Source: Dokdonella_A ginsengisoli (GTDB lineage Bacteria; Pseudomonadota; Gammaproteobacteria; Xanthomonadales; Rhodanobacteraceae). Taken from it: 64,000 nucleotides of DNA. The stretch spans positions 806,001-870,000 of the forward strand of contig NZ_JBHSHD010000010.1 of NCBI RefSeq assembly GCF_042652785.1, written 5' to 3'. Below, piece after piece: positions 36,681-46,152 of this stretch (position 1 is its first letter; every line of letters begins with the position of its first letter). Made by a program: the position numbers and the translations under genes. The notes beneath the pieces are model-generated. The model was not told the origin of the DNA and made no database searches. It worked only from the letters and a program-made list of their open reading frames with translations.

Positions 36681-37359
36681 GCGGTGATCCCCAGTTGATA
36701 GGTCCGCAATCGCGTCAGCCGTCGGCGGCGACGCGACCGTTCGTTCGGGAGATCAGCCGGCACACGTCATCCAGGCGCGACTGCCTGTCGCTGCCCGCGC
36801 GCGGTTACGCGCCTGACGTATGAATTCCGGTCCTGCGGCGGCAGCCGTCGATCCCCGGTTCTTCGATGCCCCGCACCGCCCACCCTGCAGTCCGGACATT
36901 CCCTCGAGCGTGCCTCGGCGATGGCGTTCGTCCGGCGAACGAGAAGCGGGAGCATTCGATCCGCCGGCGAGAAAGCGGATCGAATGGACGAGCGATCCCG
37001 CTCCGTTCAGGACCCTGCCCTTCGCGGAGTGCGACTCGATGAAATGAACGACATCGCGATCGATAATGACATTGCATAAGCGCGCACGGCACTGGACAAA
37101 TGCACGCAATCATTCAGTGCCCCGTATCGATGCAAAGCAGCCGTGCCGCGGACTGCGTTTGGAGAGGCCGCATTTTTCTGGAATCACGCAGACAATTGGA
37201 GCAACATCAATCGTTTATTTCTCGATTCCATTTCTATACAGATATACGAAAATTCGACATCGTTATATCTTTCCATTGATTAATTCGTCCCCTTTTATCA
37301 TTCATTTGTCGGCATTTTTCCGGCGTTTTTCGGGAATCGCACCGGCGAATCGCGCAATG
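36681..37359. other. Gene-free stretch with an AT-rich segment
   Basis: About 680 bases without a convincing gene. Bases 37190-37330 are strikingly AT-rich for this genome (for example GTTATATCTTTCCATTGATT), while the rest is ordinary. The stretch is upstream of the minus-strand secreted-protein gene at 36680 and probably contains its promoter and a long leader. I see no RNA gene or repeat. Confidence 0.5.
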
Positions 37360-37971
37360 TCAGGCGGGGCGGCCGGAGGACGGCGAAGCATCGACCTGCC
37401 GGGCGAGAAAATCGCTCGTCGCCGATTCGTCGAAGACGTCGGGCATGCAGCGCTGCAGCGCCGGACCGAGCAGCGCCGGCCCCAGCGCGAGCAGCAGGAA
37501 CTGCAGCGATCGATCCGTGCTCTCCGGCCCGGCCGCGCCGCGACGCGGCTTGCGCACCAGGCTCCGCGCGAGCGTCAGCAGCGACTGCAGCAGCAGCGCG
37601 CCTTCCGGCGTCGGCTCGACGACGGTGACGCGGCGCAGGTACTCGCGCACGTCCGGCTGCGAGGCCATCAGGTCCCCGATGCGCCGGGCGAACGCGCCCA
37701 GTGCGGTTTCGCCGGCGAAATCGGCAGGGTCGTCCGCCGCGGCGGCTGCGGCCTGCTCGAATCGCCCGGCGATCCAGCGCTCGACCGCCTCGCGCAGCCG
37801 CTGCTTGTTGCCGAAGTGGTGGGCGATCAGCGTGGCGGAAACCTGTGCCTCCTGCGCGATCACGCGCAGCGGCGTGCGTGCATGGCCGTGCGTCGCGAAC
37901 CGGTGCAAGGCGGCCTGCAGGATGCGCTCGCGGCGGTTCGGCTCGCCGGACCGGATTCCGCTCGTGCCCAT
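37360..37971 (-). CDS. TetR-family transcriptional regulator
   Basis: A 203-residue TetR-type repressor. The N-terminal helix-turn-helix (about residues 12-58) reads RERILQAALHRFATHG...VSATLIAHHFGNKQRLREAV, close to the family consensus. The C-terminal ligand domain (about 70-195) is helical. Start ATG 37971, with GGAGG just upstream. It lies 91 bases downstream of the STN-type TonB receptor on the same strand and may be co-transcribed with it or act on it. Effector unknown. A longer reading from upstream starts exists but would add an Arg-rich tail unlike TetR proteins. Confidence 0.88.
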   Translation of the reverse strand: MGTSGIRSGEPNRRERILQAALHRFATHGHARTPLRVIAQEAQVSATLIAHHFGNKQRLREAVERWIAGRFEQAAAAAADDPADFAGETALGAFARRIGDLMASQPDVREYLRRVTVVEPTPEGALLLQSLLTLARSLVRKPRRGAAGPESTDRSLQFLLLALGPALLGPALQRCMPDVFDESATSDFLARQVDASPSSGRPA

Positions 37972-38062
37972 CGAACCTCCCCGACGCGCGCGCCGGAAAG
38001 GCGCTCGGTGCACAGACGTGCAACGGCGACAATCCCCTACCCGGCGGGCACCGGGCCCATGT

Positions 38063-40939
38063 TCAGAAGCGGTACGCGGCGCGGAACGTGTAGTAGCGGC
38101 CGACGGCGTCCTCGAACGCGGCGTTGTAGCCGCCGGCGGCTTCGTCGTAGTAGCGCGGCGAGCGGTCGAACGCGTTGTTCACGCTCAGCGTGAACGTCCA
38201 GTGCGCGATGCCGCCGTAGGTGAGATTGAGGTTGGCGAGCAGCAGCGGCGGAACGGCGCATTTGCCCAGCGCCGACTTGTACTGCGGACACGGCGAAGCG
38301 GAGTCCGCGTAGGGCTCCAGCTCGTACGATCCGACGTAGCGCAGGTACGCCGCACCGCTCCAGTCGCCGCGCGTCCAGCGCAGGCTCGACACGCCGGTCA
38401 GGCGCGGCGCGTCGGCGTAGCCGGCACTCCGCGACACCGGCACGCCGGGGGCGATGCGGCGATCGAGCGTGTCGAGATAGTTCAGTCCCAGGCCCAGGCG
38501 GAAGCGCCCGGCGTTGCCCGCGTCGAGGTCCCAGCGCGCTTCCGCATCGGCGCCGCTGGTGACGGTCCTGGCGAGGTTGGCGAACGCATTGTCGACCGCG
38601 ACCAGCTGGTCGTCGCCGTTGCGCTGCAGGAAGCCTTCGAACTGCTGCGGATGGTCGAACACGTAGGCCAGCGGCGCGGCGGCGATTTCGTTGTCGCGCA
38701 CGCTGCGGTACAGGTCCACGCTCAGGCTGAACGTCGCCGACGGCGCCCATACGGCGCCGAACGCCGTCGTCACCGACTTCTCCGGACGCAACGCAGCGTT
38801 GCCGCCCATGCTGATGTCGAGCTGGCAGGCGCTCTGGCCGTCGGCCGTGGCGAGTTCGATCGCGCACGGCCCGGCCGACTGCGGAATCCAGACCGTGCTG
38901 GAAGCGGGCACGCCGCGCGGCTGGTGCAGTTCGAGCAGGGTCGGCGTGCGGTAGCCGGTCGAGCGCGACGCGCGCAGAACCAGGCTGTCCAGCGGAGCCC
39001 AGCGCAGACCCAGCACCGGCGTGGCGTGCGCGGCGAAGCCGGCGGTCTTCTCCAGCCGCCACGCCAGCGATGCGTCGACGCGCTCGACGATCGGCAGGTC
39101 GAATTTCAGGTAGGCCGCGGAGGAATCGCGCTCGAGCGACTGCGCGTATTCGCGCGGCTGGTTCAGCAGCTTGCCCGCCGTGAGTTCCCTGCCCGGCTGC
39201 TGCTCGATGCCTTCGCGACGGATCTCCACACCGGCCGTCATCGACGCGGCGCCTGCGGGCAGGTCGAAGAGGTTTCCGGAAGCGTCCAGCGAGAATTCGT
39301 CCAGCGACGTGCGTCCCCTGCGCCGGATCTGCGGGGCCATCGCCTCGCGCAGCGCACGGCTCGGCGGCGCCTCGCCGAACGAATAGTCCTCGCCGTCGAT
39401 GGAAAGGATGTCCGAGCGCACGAGTCCGTCGATGACGTCGTCGACGCGATTGCGCTGCACGCTCGCGTCGGCGCCCCAGTTCCAGTCGCCGAGCGTTCCG
39501 CGCACGCCGGCGTCCACGCTCAGCAGAGTCGATTCGGTGCGCTCGCGCACCGTCCCGATGTCGTCGAACGAATACAGCAGCGCGAACGGGTCCTGCGCCG
39601 AAACCTCCCGCGGCAGCGGCAGGAATACCGTGGCGCCCGACGGCGCCGCCTGCTGCCGCTGCAGCAGGTCGCTGGCGCGAAGATCCAGATGCAGGCGGGT
39701 CGATTCGCCGAGCGGGACGTCCAGACGTCCGAGCACCGACTTGCCGACCTTGCCGGTCTGCAGCGTGGTGTATCGCGCCGAATCGAGCAGGCAGGTGCCG
39801 TCGGCAGCGAGCGCGGTGCGGCAGCCCGGCGCGGCGGCGACGCGCACGCCGCCGTCGTCGCCGAAGTAGAGATAGTTGCCGCGAAACGAATACAGGCTGC
39901 GCAGATCGAGCAGGCCCTGCCGCCTCTGGTCGAGGCTGTACCAGGAGCGCTGCTCGCCGAGCAGCGGATCGGCGTGCAGGTACGACACGTTCAGCAGCAG
40001 GCCGATGCCGCTCTCGGTGCGGGTTCCCCACAGCAGCGAGGTCTGCTGCATGCCGGCGTCGCCACGGGCCGACTCGCCGGCGGAGGCGCTGATCTCGGTG
40101 CCGGAGAAGTCGTGGCGCAGGATGACGTTGACCACGCCGGCGACCGCGTCCGCGCCGTAGATCGCCGAGGCGCCGTCGCGCAGGATCTGGATGCGTTCGA
40201 CCATCGCCAGCGGGATCGCGTTGAGATCGGGCACGGTGCCGCTGCCGTCCTGCGCCAGGCCGTAGCCGGCGATGCGCCGGCCGTCGACGAGGAACAGCGT
40301 GCTCTTGCTGCCGAGCCTTCGCAGGGCGACCGCCGCCGCCCCGGCGGCGCCGGTGCGGAAGTTCGCATCGCTCGACGAGGCCATCGCCTCGGGCTGGTTG
40401 GCGACCTGCATGCCGGGCTGCGCCTTCAGCAGATCGAACAGCGTCGCGTAGCCGCTGGCGTCGATCTGCTCGCGCGTGATCTCGGTGACCGGCGTCACTC
40501 CCTGCGCGGCGAGGCGCTGGAAGTCCTCGTCGCGGACGGTCACGGTCGACAGTTCGGTGGTCATCGCCGGCGCCGGAACCGGCACGCGGATCTCGCGCGG
40601 CTCCTCCTTCGCCGCCGGTTTCGGCAATCGCCTGACGATGAAGGTTCCGTCGGCGACGGCCAGCGCTTCCAGCTCGCTGTCGCGCAGCAGGCGCGCGAGT
40701 GCCGCCTCGACCGAGTAGCCGCCCTGCAGGCCCGGCGTGCGCCGGCCCGAGACCAGCGTCGAGTCGTAGAGAAGCTGGATACCGCTCTGCTGCGCGAATT
40801 CGCCGAGCGCCGCGGACAGCTCGCCGGCCGGCAGGCGATAGGCGTGCATGCGCGACGCCGCCGAGGCGGTCGAAGCGAAAGCGCAGAAAACGTGCAGGAC
40901 CAGACCTGTCCCGGCGAGCACGAGAGCGTTCGCGCGCAA
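38063..40939 (-). CDS. TonB-dependent receptor with N-terminal STN signalling domain
   Basis: An outer-membrane receptor of about 958 residues. The signal peptide (ANALVLAGTGLVLHVFCAF...TASA) is complete only from TTG 40939; no ATG fits, and ATG 40851 would lose it. The STN domain (about 30-100, LPAGELSAALGEFAQQSG...) is the kind that talks to an inner-membrane FecR-like anti-sigma factor. The plug has VDGRRIAGYG and LRDGASAIYGADAVAGVVN, the pattern of receptors that import oligomers such as glycans, peptides or siderophores. The barrel ends FRAAYRF. No FecI/FecR pair lies next to it, which is unusual for an STN receptor. Divergent from a subtilisin gene. Confidence 0.85.
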   Translation of the reverse strand: MRANALVLAGTGLVLHVFCAFASTASAASRMHAYRLPAGELSAALGEFAQQSGIQLLYDSTLVSGRRTPGLQGGYSVEAALARLLRDSELEALAVADGTFIVRRLPKPAAKEEPREIRVPVPAPAMTTELSTVTVRDEDFQRLAAQGVTPVTEITREQIDASGYATLFDLLKAQPGMQVANQPEAMASSSDANFRTGAAGAAAVALRRLGSKSTLFLVDGRRIAGYGLAQDGSGTVPDLNAIPLAMVERIQILRDGASAIYGADAVAGVVNVILRHDFSGTEISASAGESARGDAGMQQTSLLWGTRTESGIGLLLNVSYLHADPLLGEQRSWYSLDQRRQGLLDLRSLYSFRGNYLYFGDDGGVRVAAAPGCRTALAADGTCLLDSARYTTLQTGKVGKSVLGRLDVPLGESTRLHLDLRASDLLQRQQAAPSGATVFLPLPREVSAQDPFALLYSFDDIGTVRERTESTLLSVDAGVRGTLGDWNWGADASVQRNRVDDVIDGLVRSDILSIDGEDYSFGEAPPSRALREAMAPQIRRRGRTSLDEFSLDASGNLFDLPAGAASMTAGVEIRREGIEQQPGRELTAGKLLNQPREYAQSLERDSSAAYLKFDLPIVERVDASLAWRLEKTAGFAAHATPVLGLRWAPLDSLVLRASRSTGYRTPTLLELHQPRGVPASSTVWIPQSAGPCAIELATADGQSACQLDISMGGNAALRPEKSVTTAFGAVWAPSATFSLSVDLYRSVRDNEIAAAPLAYVFDHPQQFEGFLQRNGDDQLVAVDNAFANLARTVTSGADAEARWDLDAGNAGRFRLGLGLNYLDTLDRRIAPGVPVSRSAGYADAPRLTGVSSLRWTRGDWSGAAYLRYVGSYELEPYADSASPCPQYKSALGKCAVPPLLLANLNLTYGGIAHWTFTLSVNNAFDRSPRYYDEAAGGYNAAFEDAVGRYYTFRAAYRF

Positions 40940-41517
40940 TGCGTCGACTCCGGATCTTCTCCATCCGCACAGGCCCGCGCGCTCGCGATCCGCGCCGGCC
41001 TGTTGCTGCGTTGCCCCACTTCGGCGCGCCCCGCTGCGGAGAAGGCTCCGATCCGGTGACGCGGCCAGCGACCCGCCGCCGTCCTCGCTCCGGAAAGATG
41101 TGCAAGCGAAAACCCTGCGGCGATTCGATCTTAGGCACAACGCATCCGGCGGAGAAATAGGCCGTCGGCCACGATGTCGGGCGGCGCGATGCCGCCTGCA
41201 CGGCGCGCGAGCGGCCGTCCAGGGCCTTGTAGCGCGCCGCGGCGACCACGACAGGCGATCGATGCGCAACCCGGCGCACCGGGCAGGACACGATTGTTGA
41301 CAGTCGACGGCGGCGCGCCGCGGACCGCGCCTACGAACGGATTGGTACGAACGCGGCGTTTTGTACAGTGCGCTGCGCGCGGGCACGAGTTCATCCAATG
41401 GCGGCACGCCGGCGCGGCCGATATCGTCCGCTTCGAATTCGATCGGATGCGCCGCGGCTTCCTTCGGGACGTCCGCGCATCCGCTCGCACGCTCCGGATT
41501 CCTTCGAGGACGCTTCC
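40940..41517. other. Divergent spacer between TonB receptor and subtilisin
   Basis: Nearly 580 bases with no convincing gene on either strand. It must hold both promoters. TTGACA at 41294-41299 and a TTTTGTACAGTG segment near 41361 look promoter-like but without a well-spaced partner. No repeats stand out. Confidence 0.4.
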
Positions 41518-44500
41518 ATGCCCGTACGCACTGCCCGTACCGCCCTGCTCTCCGCGCTCGTTCTCGCGCTCGGCTGGCCGGCTTCCGATGCACGCGCCGC
41601 CACCACCACGGTCGCCGCCGCGCCGCTGCCGCTGGATGCGCTGGACGCCGCGCGCGCCGATTCGCGCCGGCTGATCCTGCAGGCGGGCGCGTTCGATCCG
41701 GCCGCGCAGCGGCTGGACGTTTCCGCCGTCGGCGCGGCGGACGCATCGCAGCCGACGTCGTACGCGATCGTGCAGCTCGACCCCGACCATCTCAAGGCCG
41801 CGCGGCGAGAGCTGCTTGCGCGCGGCGTGGAACTGCTCGGCTACGTGCCGAACAACGCCTACTACGCGCGCCTGGACGCCGCGGCGCTGGAGAGCGTGCG
41901 CAAGATCGCCGGCGTGCGCTGGGCCGGCGCGCTGCAGCCGGCGATGAAGCTCGATCCGCAGCTGTGGCGGTCGCGGCGCACCGCCGCCACGGCGAGCCAG
42001 GAAGACGGCGGCCACGAGATCGTGCTGTCCGCTTTCCGCGGCGCGTCTTCGGCGCAGATCGCCGCGACCCTGCGCAAGCGCGTGCCGGGCGTGGAGATCA
42101 CCGCGCGCAGCGAGCGCGCGCAAGCATCGCCGTACGTGCGCGCACGCGTCGCCGACGCGGCGCAGCTCGACGCGCTGGTGCGCGAGGCCAGCGCGATCGA
42201 CGGCGTCCGCTACGTCACGCCGTGGGTGCAGACCCGGCTGACCAACGCCGGCTCGGTCGGCGCGATCCAGGCCAATTCGACCTCGATCTGCGCCGGCAGC
42301 GGCGCGGTCTGCGGACCGAGCCCGCTGTGGGACCAGGGCCTGCTCGGCAGCGGCCAGATCGTCGCCGTCGCCGATTCGGGCACCACGCCGGACGCGGCCT
42401 GGTTCGCCACCCTCGACAAGGGCAGCGGCGCGCACACCGAAGTGACCTTCGCCGACGATCCGCCGCCGCTGCCGCCGGCGATCGGCCGCCTGTATCCGGA
42501 CAACAAGATCATCGGCTACTGGACGCAGCCCGGTAACGTCGCCTACGACTACTACTCCGGCCACGGCACGCACGTCACCGGCAGCGTGCTCGGCGACGCC
42601 GCCGGCACCTTCGGCGCGTCCAGCTTCCTGCCGTCCACGCCGCTGCTGCCCAGCCACGACCTGGCCGACGGCATGGCGCCGAACGCGCAGCTGCTGATGC
42701 AGGACATCGGCGGCACCAGTCCGCGCAACGTCAACGCCGGCGACGTCGAAGACCTGCTCGAACAGGCGCATGCCGGCGGCGCGCGCCTGCACAACGACAG
42801 CTGGGGCGGCGCCGAGAACGGCCTGTACGTTGCCGACGACGCCGCGGTCGACCGCGTCACGCGCCGGCGCGAGGACCTGCTGGTCATCATCGCCGCCGGC
42901 AACAACGCCGACGGTCCGGTGCAGACCGGCTCGCCGAGCAACGCCAAGAACGCGCTCAGCGTGGCCGCGCTCGATCACGCCGGCAGCACCGCGCACGCCT
43001 GGTACTCGAACCTCGGCCCGGCGGCCGACGGCCGCATCAAGCCCGACATCGCCGCGCCGGGCACGGACATCATCTCCGCACGCAACACCACGGCCTCCTC
43101 GCCGGTCTCGGCGACCGTGCGCGCGCCGCAGTCGCGGCCCGACTCGGGCACCTCGATGGCCGCGCCCACGCTCACCGGCAACGCCACCCTGGTGCGGCAG
43201 TTCTTCACCGACGGCTTCTACCCGCGCGGCGAGCGCAGCGCCGCCGATGCGCTCAACCCGACCGGCGCGATGCTCAAGGCGGTGCTTCTCAACGGCACCA
43301 ATCCGCTCGCCTCGCCCGACTGGCCGACCGGCGAGAACGGCTGGGGCCGCGCCTGGCTCGACGGCAACCTGTGGTTCAAGAACACCACGCCCGGCGGCGA
43401 CGACAGCCGCCGCCTGCGCCTGTTCGAGCGCGTCAACGCGGCCGGCCTGGAAACCGGCGATGCGAACGAGTACGTGATCGAGAACGTCGCCGCCGGTCTC
43501 GAGCTGCGCGCGACGCTGGCCTGGTTCGACGTCGAAGCCGCGCCCGGCGCGGCCTCGACCCTGGTCAACGATCTCGACCTCGAAGTGGTCGCGCCGGACG
43601 GCACGGTCTATCTGGGCAACCACTTCAGCGGCGATGCATCGGTCGCCGGCGGCAGCGCCAACGCCAAGGACACCGTCGAGCAGGTGCGCTTGCCGACGCC
43701 GGTCGCCGGCCGCTACACGATCCGCGTGAAGGCGGGCAACGTGCCCGGCGACGGCAGCGACGGCTCCGACCGGCAGGGCTACGCACTGGCGCTGTCGGCC
43801 GCCTTCGCCCTGCCCGATCCGGCCGCGTTCCCGGCGCCGACCGCGCTGACCGCGGCGAGCAACGGCGACGCCGGCGTCGGCATCGGCTTCACCGCCGCTG
43901 CCGGCGCGCAGGGTTTCCAGCTCTACCGCGCCGACGGCGACTGCAGCGCGAACGCGGCCGACTTCCACCTGGTCGCCAGCGGAACCGCAGCGCCGCTGAC
44001 CGACGACCGCACGCAGGGCGGCTATTCCTACGCCTACCGCGTGCGCGGCGTGCAGGGCGACGTCGAAGGCGAGCTGTCGGAAAGCTGCGTCGCCGTGGTC
44101 TCGCAGGACGCCTGCACGCGCCTGCCAGGCTTCGACACGCACTCGCTGCTCGCCGACGGCGCGAACGCGAGCTGCAGCGTCGATCTGGCGTGGGCGACGG
44201 CAGCCTCGCAATGCCCGACCACCTCGACCATCACCTACACGGTGCTGCGCGACACCGACCCGTACTTCAGCGCGCCGACGACCCTCGCCGACGACCTCGC
44301 CACGCCGGCATTCACCGACACCGGCGTCGGGAACGGCACGCCGTACTTCTATCGCGTGTTCGCCAACGACTCGCTCGGCAACGCCAGCCCGGTGTCGGAC
44401 ACGCTCGGCGTGACGCCGACCGGCGCCGACGGCCCCGATCCGAACGCCTACCTCGACGACGCCGACACGCACGTCTACGCCACGCTCCAGTCGCCGTGGC

Positions 44501-45081
44501 AGATCACCAATACCGAGGCGAGCGCGGGCACGCTGAGCTATCACAACGCCCGCGACGGCGGCGTGTATCCGTCCAGCACCTGCGCCAGCCTGGAGACGCC
44601 GCCGCTGCGGCTGCCGGCCGGAGCCAGCCTCGGCTACCAGGCGCGCTACGACCTCGAGCACGAATGGGACGGCGTGGTCACCGAGATCTCGACCGACGAC
44701 GGCGCGACCTGGACCGACCTGCCGCCGGACGGCGGCTATCCGAGCACGTTCGACCAGACGCAGGGAACCACCCACGCCGACGCGCCGGCCAATGCCTGCG
44801 GCTACGCCTACACGCACGGCGCGTTCAACGGCGTCAGCACCAGCGCCGACCCGGCCGATCCGGACAACGGCGAAGCGACGCCGGTGTTCCTCGGCTTCGG
44901 CTCGGATCTGGCCGCCTACGCCGGACAGACCGTACGCATCCGCTGGCGCTTCTCGTCGGACAGCGGCTCGGAATTCACCGGCTTCTGGCTCGACGAGGTA
45001 CGCATCGGCGGCGGCGCCGCCGCCGACCTGATCTTCGCCGACGGCTTCGAACAGGGCGGCGGCGGCGCCATGTGCCACTGA
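41518..45081 (+). CDS. Subtilisin-family (S8) protease, KP-43-like, with DGFE tail
   Basis: A secreted 1187-residue protease. ATG 41518 follows GAGGA and gives a signal peptide ending ARAA. A long N-terminal pro-region (to about 255) has two repeats resembling inhibitor domains. The triad is Asp286 (VAVADSGT), His349 (SGHGTHVTGS) and Ser546 (SGTSMAAP), with the oxyanion Asn in IIAAGNNADG. A jelly-roll domain (about 640-770, LRATLAWFD...NDLDLEV) is typical of KP-43-like oxidant-resistant subtilisins. Two FN3-like domains and a last beta-sandwich (about 990-1165, EFTGFWLDEVRIGG) follow. The end is IFADGFEQGG plus a short Gly/Cys/His tail. An extracellular protease, possibly surface-held. Confidence 0.9.
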   Translation: MPVRTARTALLSALVLALGWPASDARAATTTVAAAPLPLDALDAARADSRRLILQAGAFDPAAQRLDVSAVGAADASQPTSYAIVQLDPDHLKAARRELLARGVELLGYVPNNAYYARLDAAALESVRKIAGVRWAGALQPAMKLDPQLWRSRRTAATASQEDGGHEIVLSAFRGASSAQIAATLRKRVPGVEITARSERAQASPYVRARVADAAQLDALVREASAIDGVRYVTPWVQTRLTNAGSVGAIQANSTSICAGSGAVCGPSPLWDQGLLGSGQIVAVADSGTTPDAAWFATLDKGSGAHTEVTFADDPPPLPPAIGRLYPDNKIIGYWTQPGNVAYDYYSGHGTHVTGSVLGDAAGTFGASSFLPSTPLLPSHDLADGMAPNAQLLMQDIGGTSPRNVNAGDVEDLLEQAHAGGARLHNDSWGGAENGLYVADDAAVDRVTRRREDLLVIIAAGNNADGPVQTGSPSNAKNALSVAALDHAGSTAHAWYSNLGPAADGRIKPDIAAPGTDIISARNTTASSPVSATVRAPQSRPDSGTSMAAPTLTGNATLVRQFFTDGFYPRGERSAADALNPTGAMLKAVLLNGTNPLASPDWPTGENGWGRAWLDGNLWFKNTTPGGDDSRRLRLFERVNAAGLETGDANEYVIENVAAGLELRATLAWFDVEAAPGAASTLVNDLDLEVVAPDGTVYLGNHFSGDASVAGGSANAKDTVEQVRLPTPVAGRYTIRVKAGNVPGDGSDGSDRQGYALALSAAFALPDPAAFPAPTALTAASNGDAGVGIGFTAAAGAQGFQLYRADGDCSANAADFHLVASGTAAPLTDDRTQGGYSYAYRVRGVQGDVEGELSESCVAVVSQDACTRLPGFDTHSLLADGANASCSVDLAWATAASQCPTTSTITYTVLRDTDPYFSAPTTLADDLATPAFTDTGVGNGTPYFYRVFANDSLGNASPVSDTLGVTPTGADGPDPNAYLDDADTHVYATLQSPWQITNTEASAGTLSYHNARDGGVYPSSTCASLETPPLRLPAGASLGYQARYDLEHEWDGVVTEISTDDGATWTDLPPDGGYPSTFDQTQGTTHADAPANACGYAYTHGAFNGVSTSADPADPDNGEATPVFLGFGSDLAAYAGQTVRIRWRFSSDSGSEFTGFWLDEVRIGGGAAADLIFADGFEQGGGGAMCH

Positions 45082-45092
45082 CCCGACGCATC

Positions 45093-45121
45093 GTGCCGGC
45101 GTCCGCACGGGACGCCGGCAC
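45093..45121 (+). terminator. Hairpin terminator after the KP-43-like subtilisin
   Basis: Perfect 12-base arms GTGCCGGCGTCC / GGACGCCGGCAC around a 5-base loop, 11 bases after the stop. No T run, but position and symmetry are convincing. Confidence 0.65.
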
Positions 45122-45192
45122 CGCCTCATCTTCCGTCCGACACGTTTCCGCACGATCATCGGGGCGACCCGATCCCTTCGCGCGGAGCCGCC

Positions 45193-46152
45193 ATGAACGA
45201 CCTGTCACCCGCTTCCTCGCCCGCGGGCGGAATCCGCGCCGGCGCGAGCACCCTGCTCGAGCAGGCACAGACGCTCGGCGCGATCCGCGTCGCCGTGGTG
45301 CATCCGTGCGACGAAACCAGCCTCGGCGCCGTGCTCGAGGCGCGTGCCGCCGGCCTGGTCGATCCGCTGCTGGTGGCGCCGCGCGAGCGGATCGAAGCCG
45401 TCGCGCGGCAGGCCGGCTTCGATCTCGACGGCATCGCGATCGAGCACGTGCCGCACAGCCACGCCGCGGCCGAGCGCGCGGCGGCGCTGGCCGCCTCGGG
45501 CCGCGTCGAGGCCCTGATGAAGGGCAGCCTGCACACCGACGAACTGATGAGCGCCGTGCTCGCCCGCGAAGCCGGCCTGCGTACCGCGCGGCGCGTCTCG
45601 CACTGCTATCTGATGCAGACTCCGGCCTATCCGCGCCCGTTCATCATCACCGACGCGGCGATCAACATCGCGCCGACGCTGGAGGAGAAGGCCGACATCG
45701 TGTGCAACGCGATCGACCTCGCGCGCATCATCGGCGTGGACACGCCGCGCGTGGCGATCCTCGCCGCGGTGGAGACGGTCAATCCGCGCATGCAGGCCAC
45801 GCTCGACGCGGCGGCGCTGTGCAAGATGGCCGACCGCCGCCAGATCGAAGGCGGCGTGCTCGACGGCCCGCTCGCGTTCGACAACGCGGTCTCGGCCGAC
45901 GCCGCGCGCATCAAGGGCATCTCCTCGGAAGTGGCCGGGCGCGCCGACGTGCTGGTGGTTCCGGACCTGGAAAGCGGCAACATGCTGGCCAAGCAGCTCG
46001 AATACCTCGGCGGCGCCGCCAGCGCCGGCATCGTGATGGGCGCGCGCGTGCCGGTGATCCTGACCAGCCGCGCGGACCCGGGCGAAACGCGCGTGGCCTC
46101 CTGCGCCGTCGCCGTGCTGGTGGCCAACCGCTACCGCGCGGTGAAGCCGTGA
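45193..46152 (+). CDS. Phosphate acetyl/butyryltransferase
   Basis: A 319-residue enzyme of the phosphotransacetylase/phosphotransbutyrylase family, which swaps CoA for phosphate on short acyl groups. Family marks are MKGSLHTDELM, a central ITDAAINIAP, NPRMQATLDA and ILTSRADPGETR. The length matches the short Ptb-like type, without the extra N-terminal domain of long Pta proteins. The next gene, an acetate kinase, starts with a GTGA overlap, so the pair makes acyl phosphate and then ATP plus the free acid, or runs in reverse for acid activation. Chain-length preference cannot be told from sequence. Confidence 0.88.
   Translation: MNDLSPASSPAGGIRAGASTLLEQAQTLGAIRVAVVHPCDETSLGAVLEARAAGLVDPLLVAPRERIEAVARQAGFDLDGIAIEHVPHSHAAAERAAALAASGRVEALMKGSLHTDELMSAVLAREAGLRTARRVSHCYLMQTPAYPRPFIITDAAINIAPTLEEKADIVCNAIDLARIIGVDTPRVAILAAVETVNPRMQATLDAAALCKMADRRQIEGGVLDGPLAFDNAVSADAARIKGISSEVAGRADVLVVPDLESGNMLAKQLEYLGGAASAGIVMGARVPVILTSRADPGETRVASCAVAVLVANRYRAVKP

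Noticed and set aside
36753..37109. Possible 118-codon gene on the minus strand in the gene-free stretch
   Set aside because: No ribosome-binding site, family resemblance or codon pattern of a real gene; the residue mix looks random.
41131..45159. Open frame of about 1340 codons on the minus strand opposite the KP-43-like subtilisin
   Set aside because: The plus strand encodes an intact catalytic triad and domain series; the opposite frame has only low-complexity sequence.
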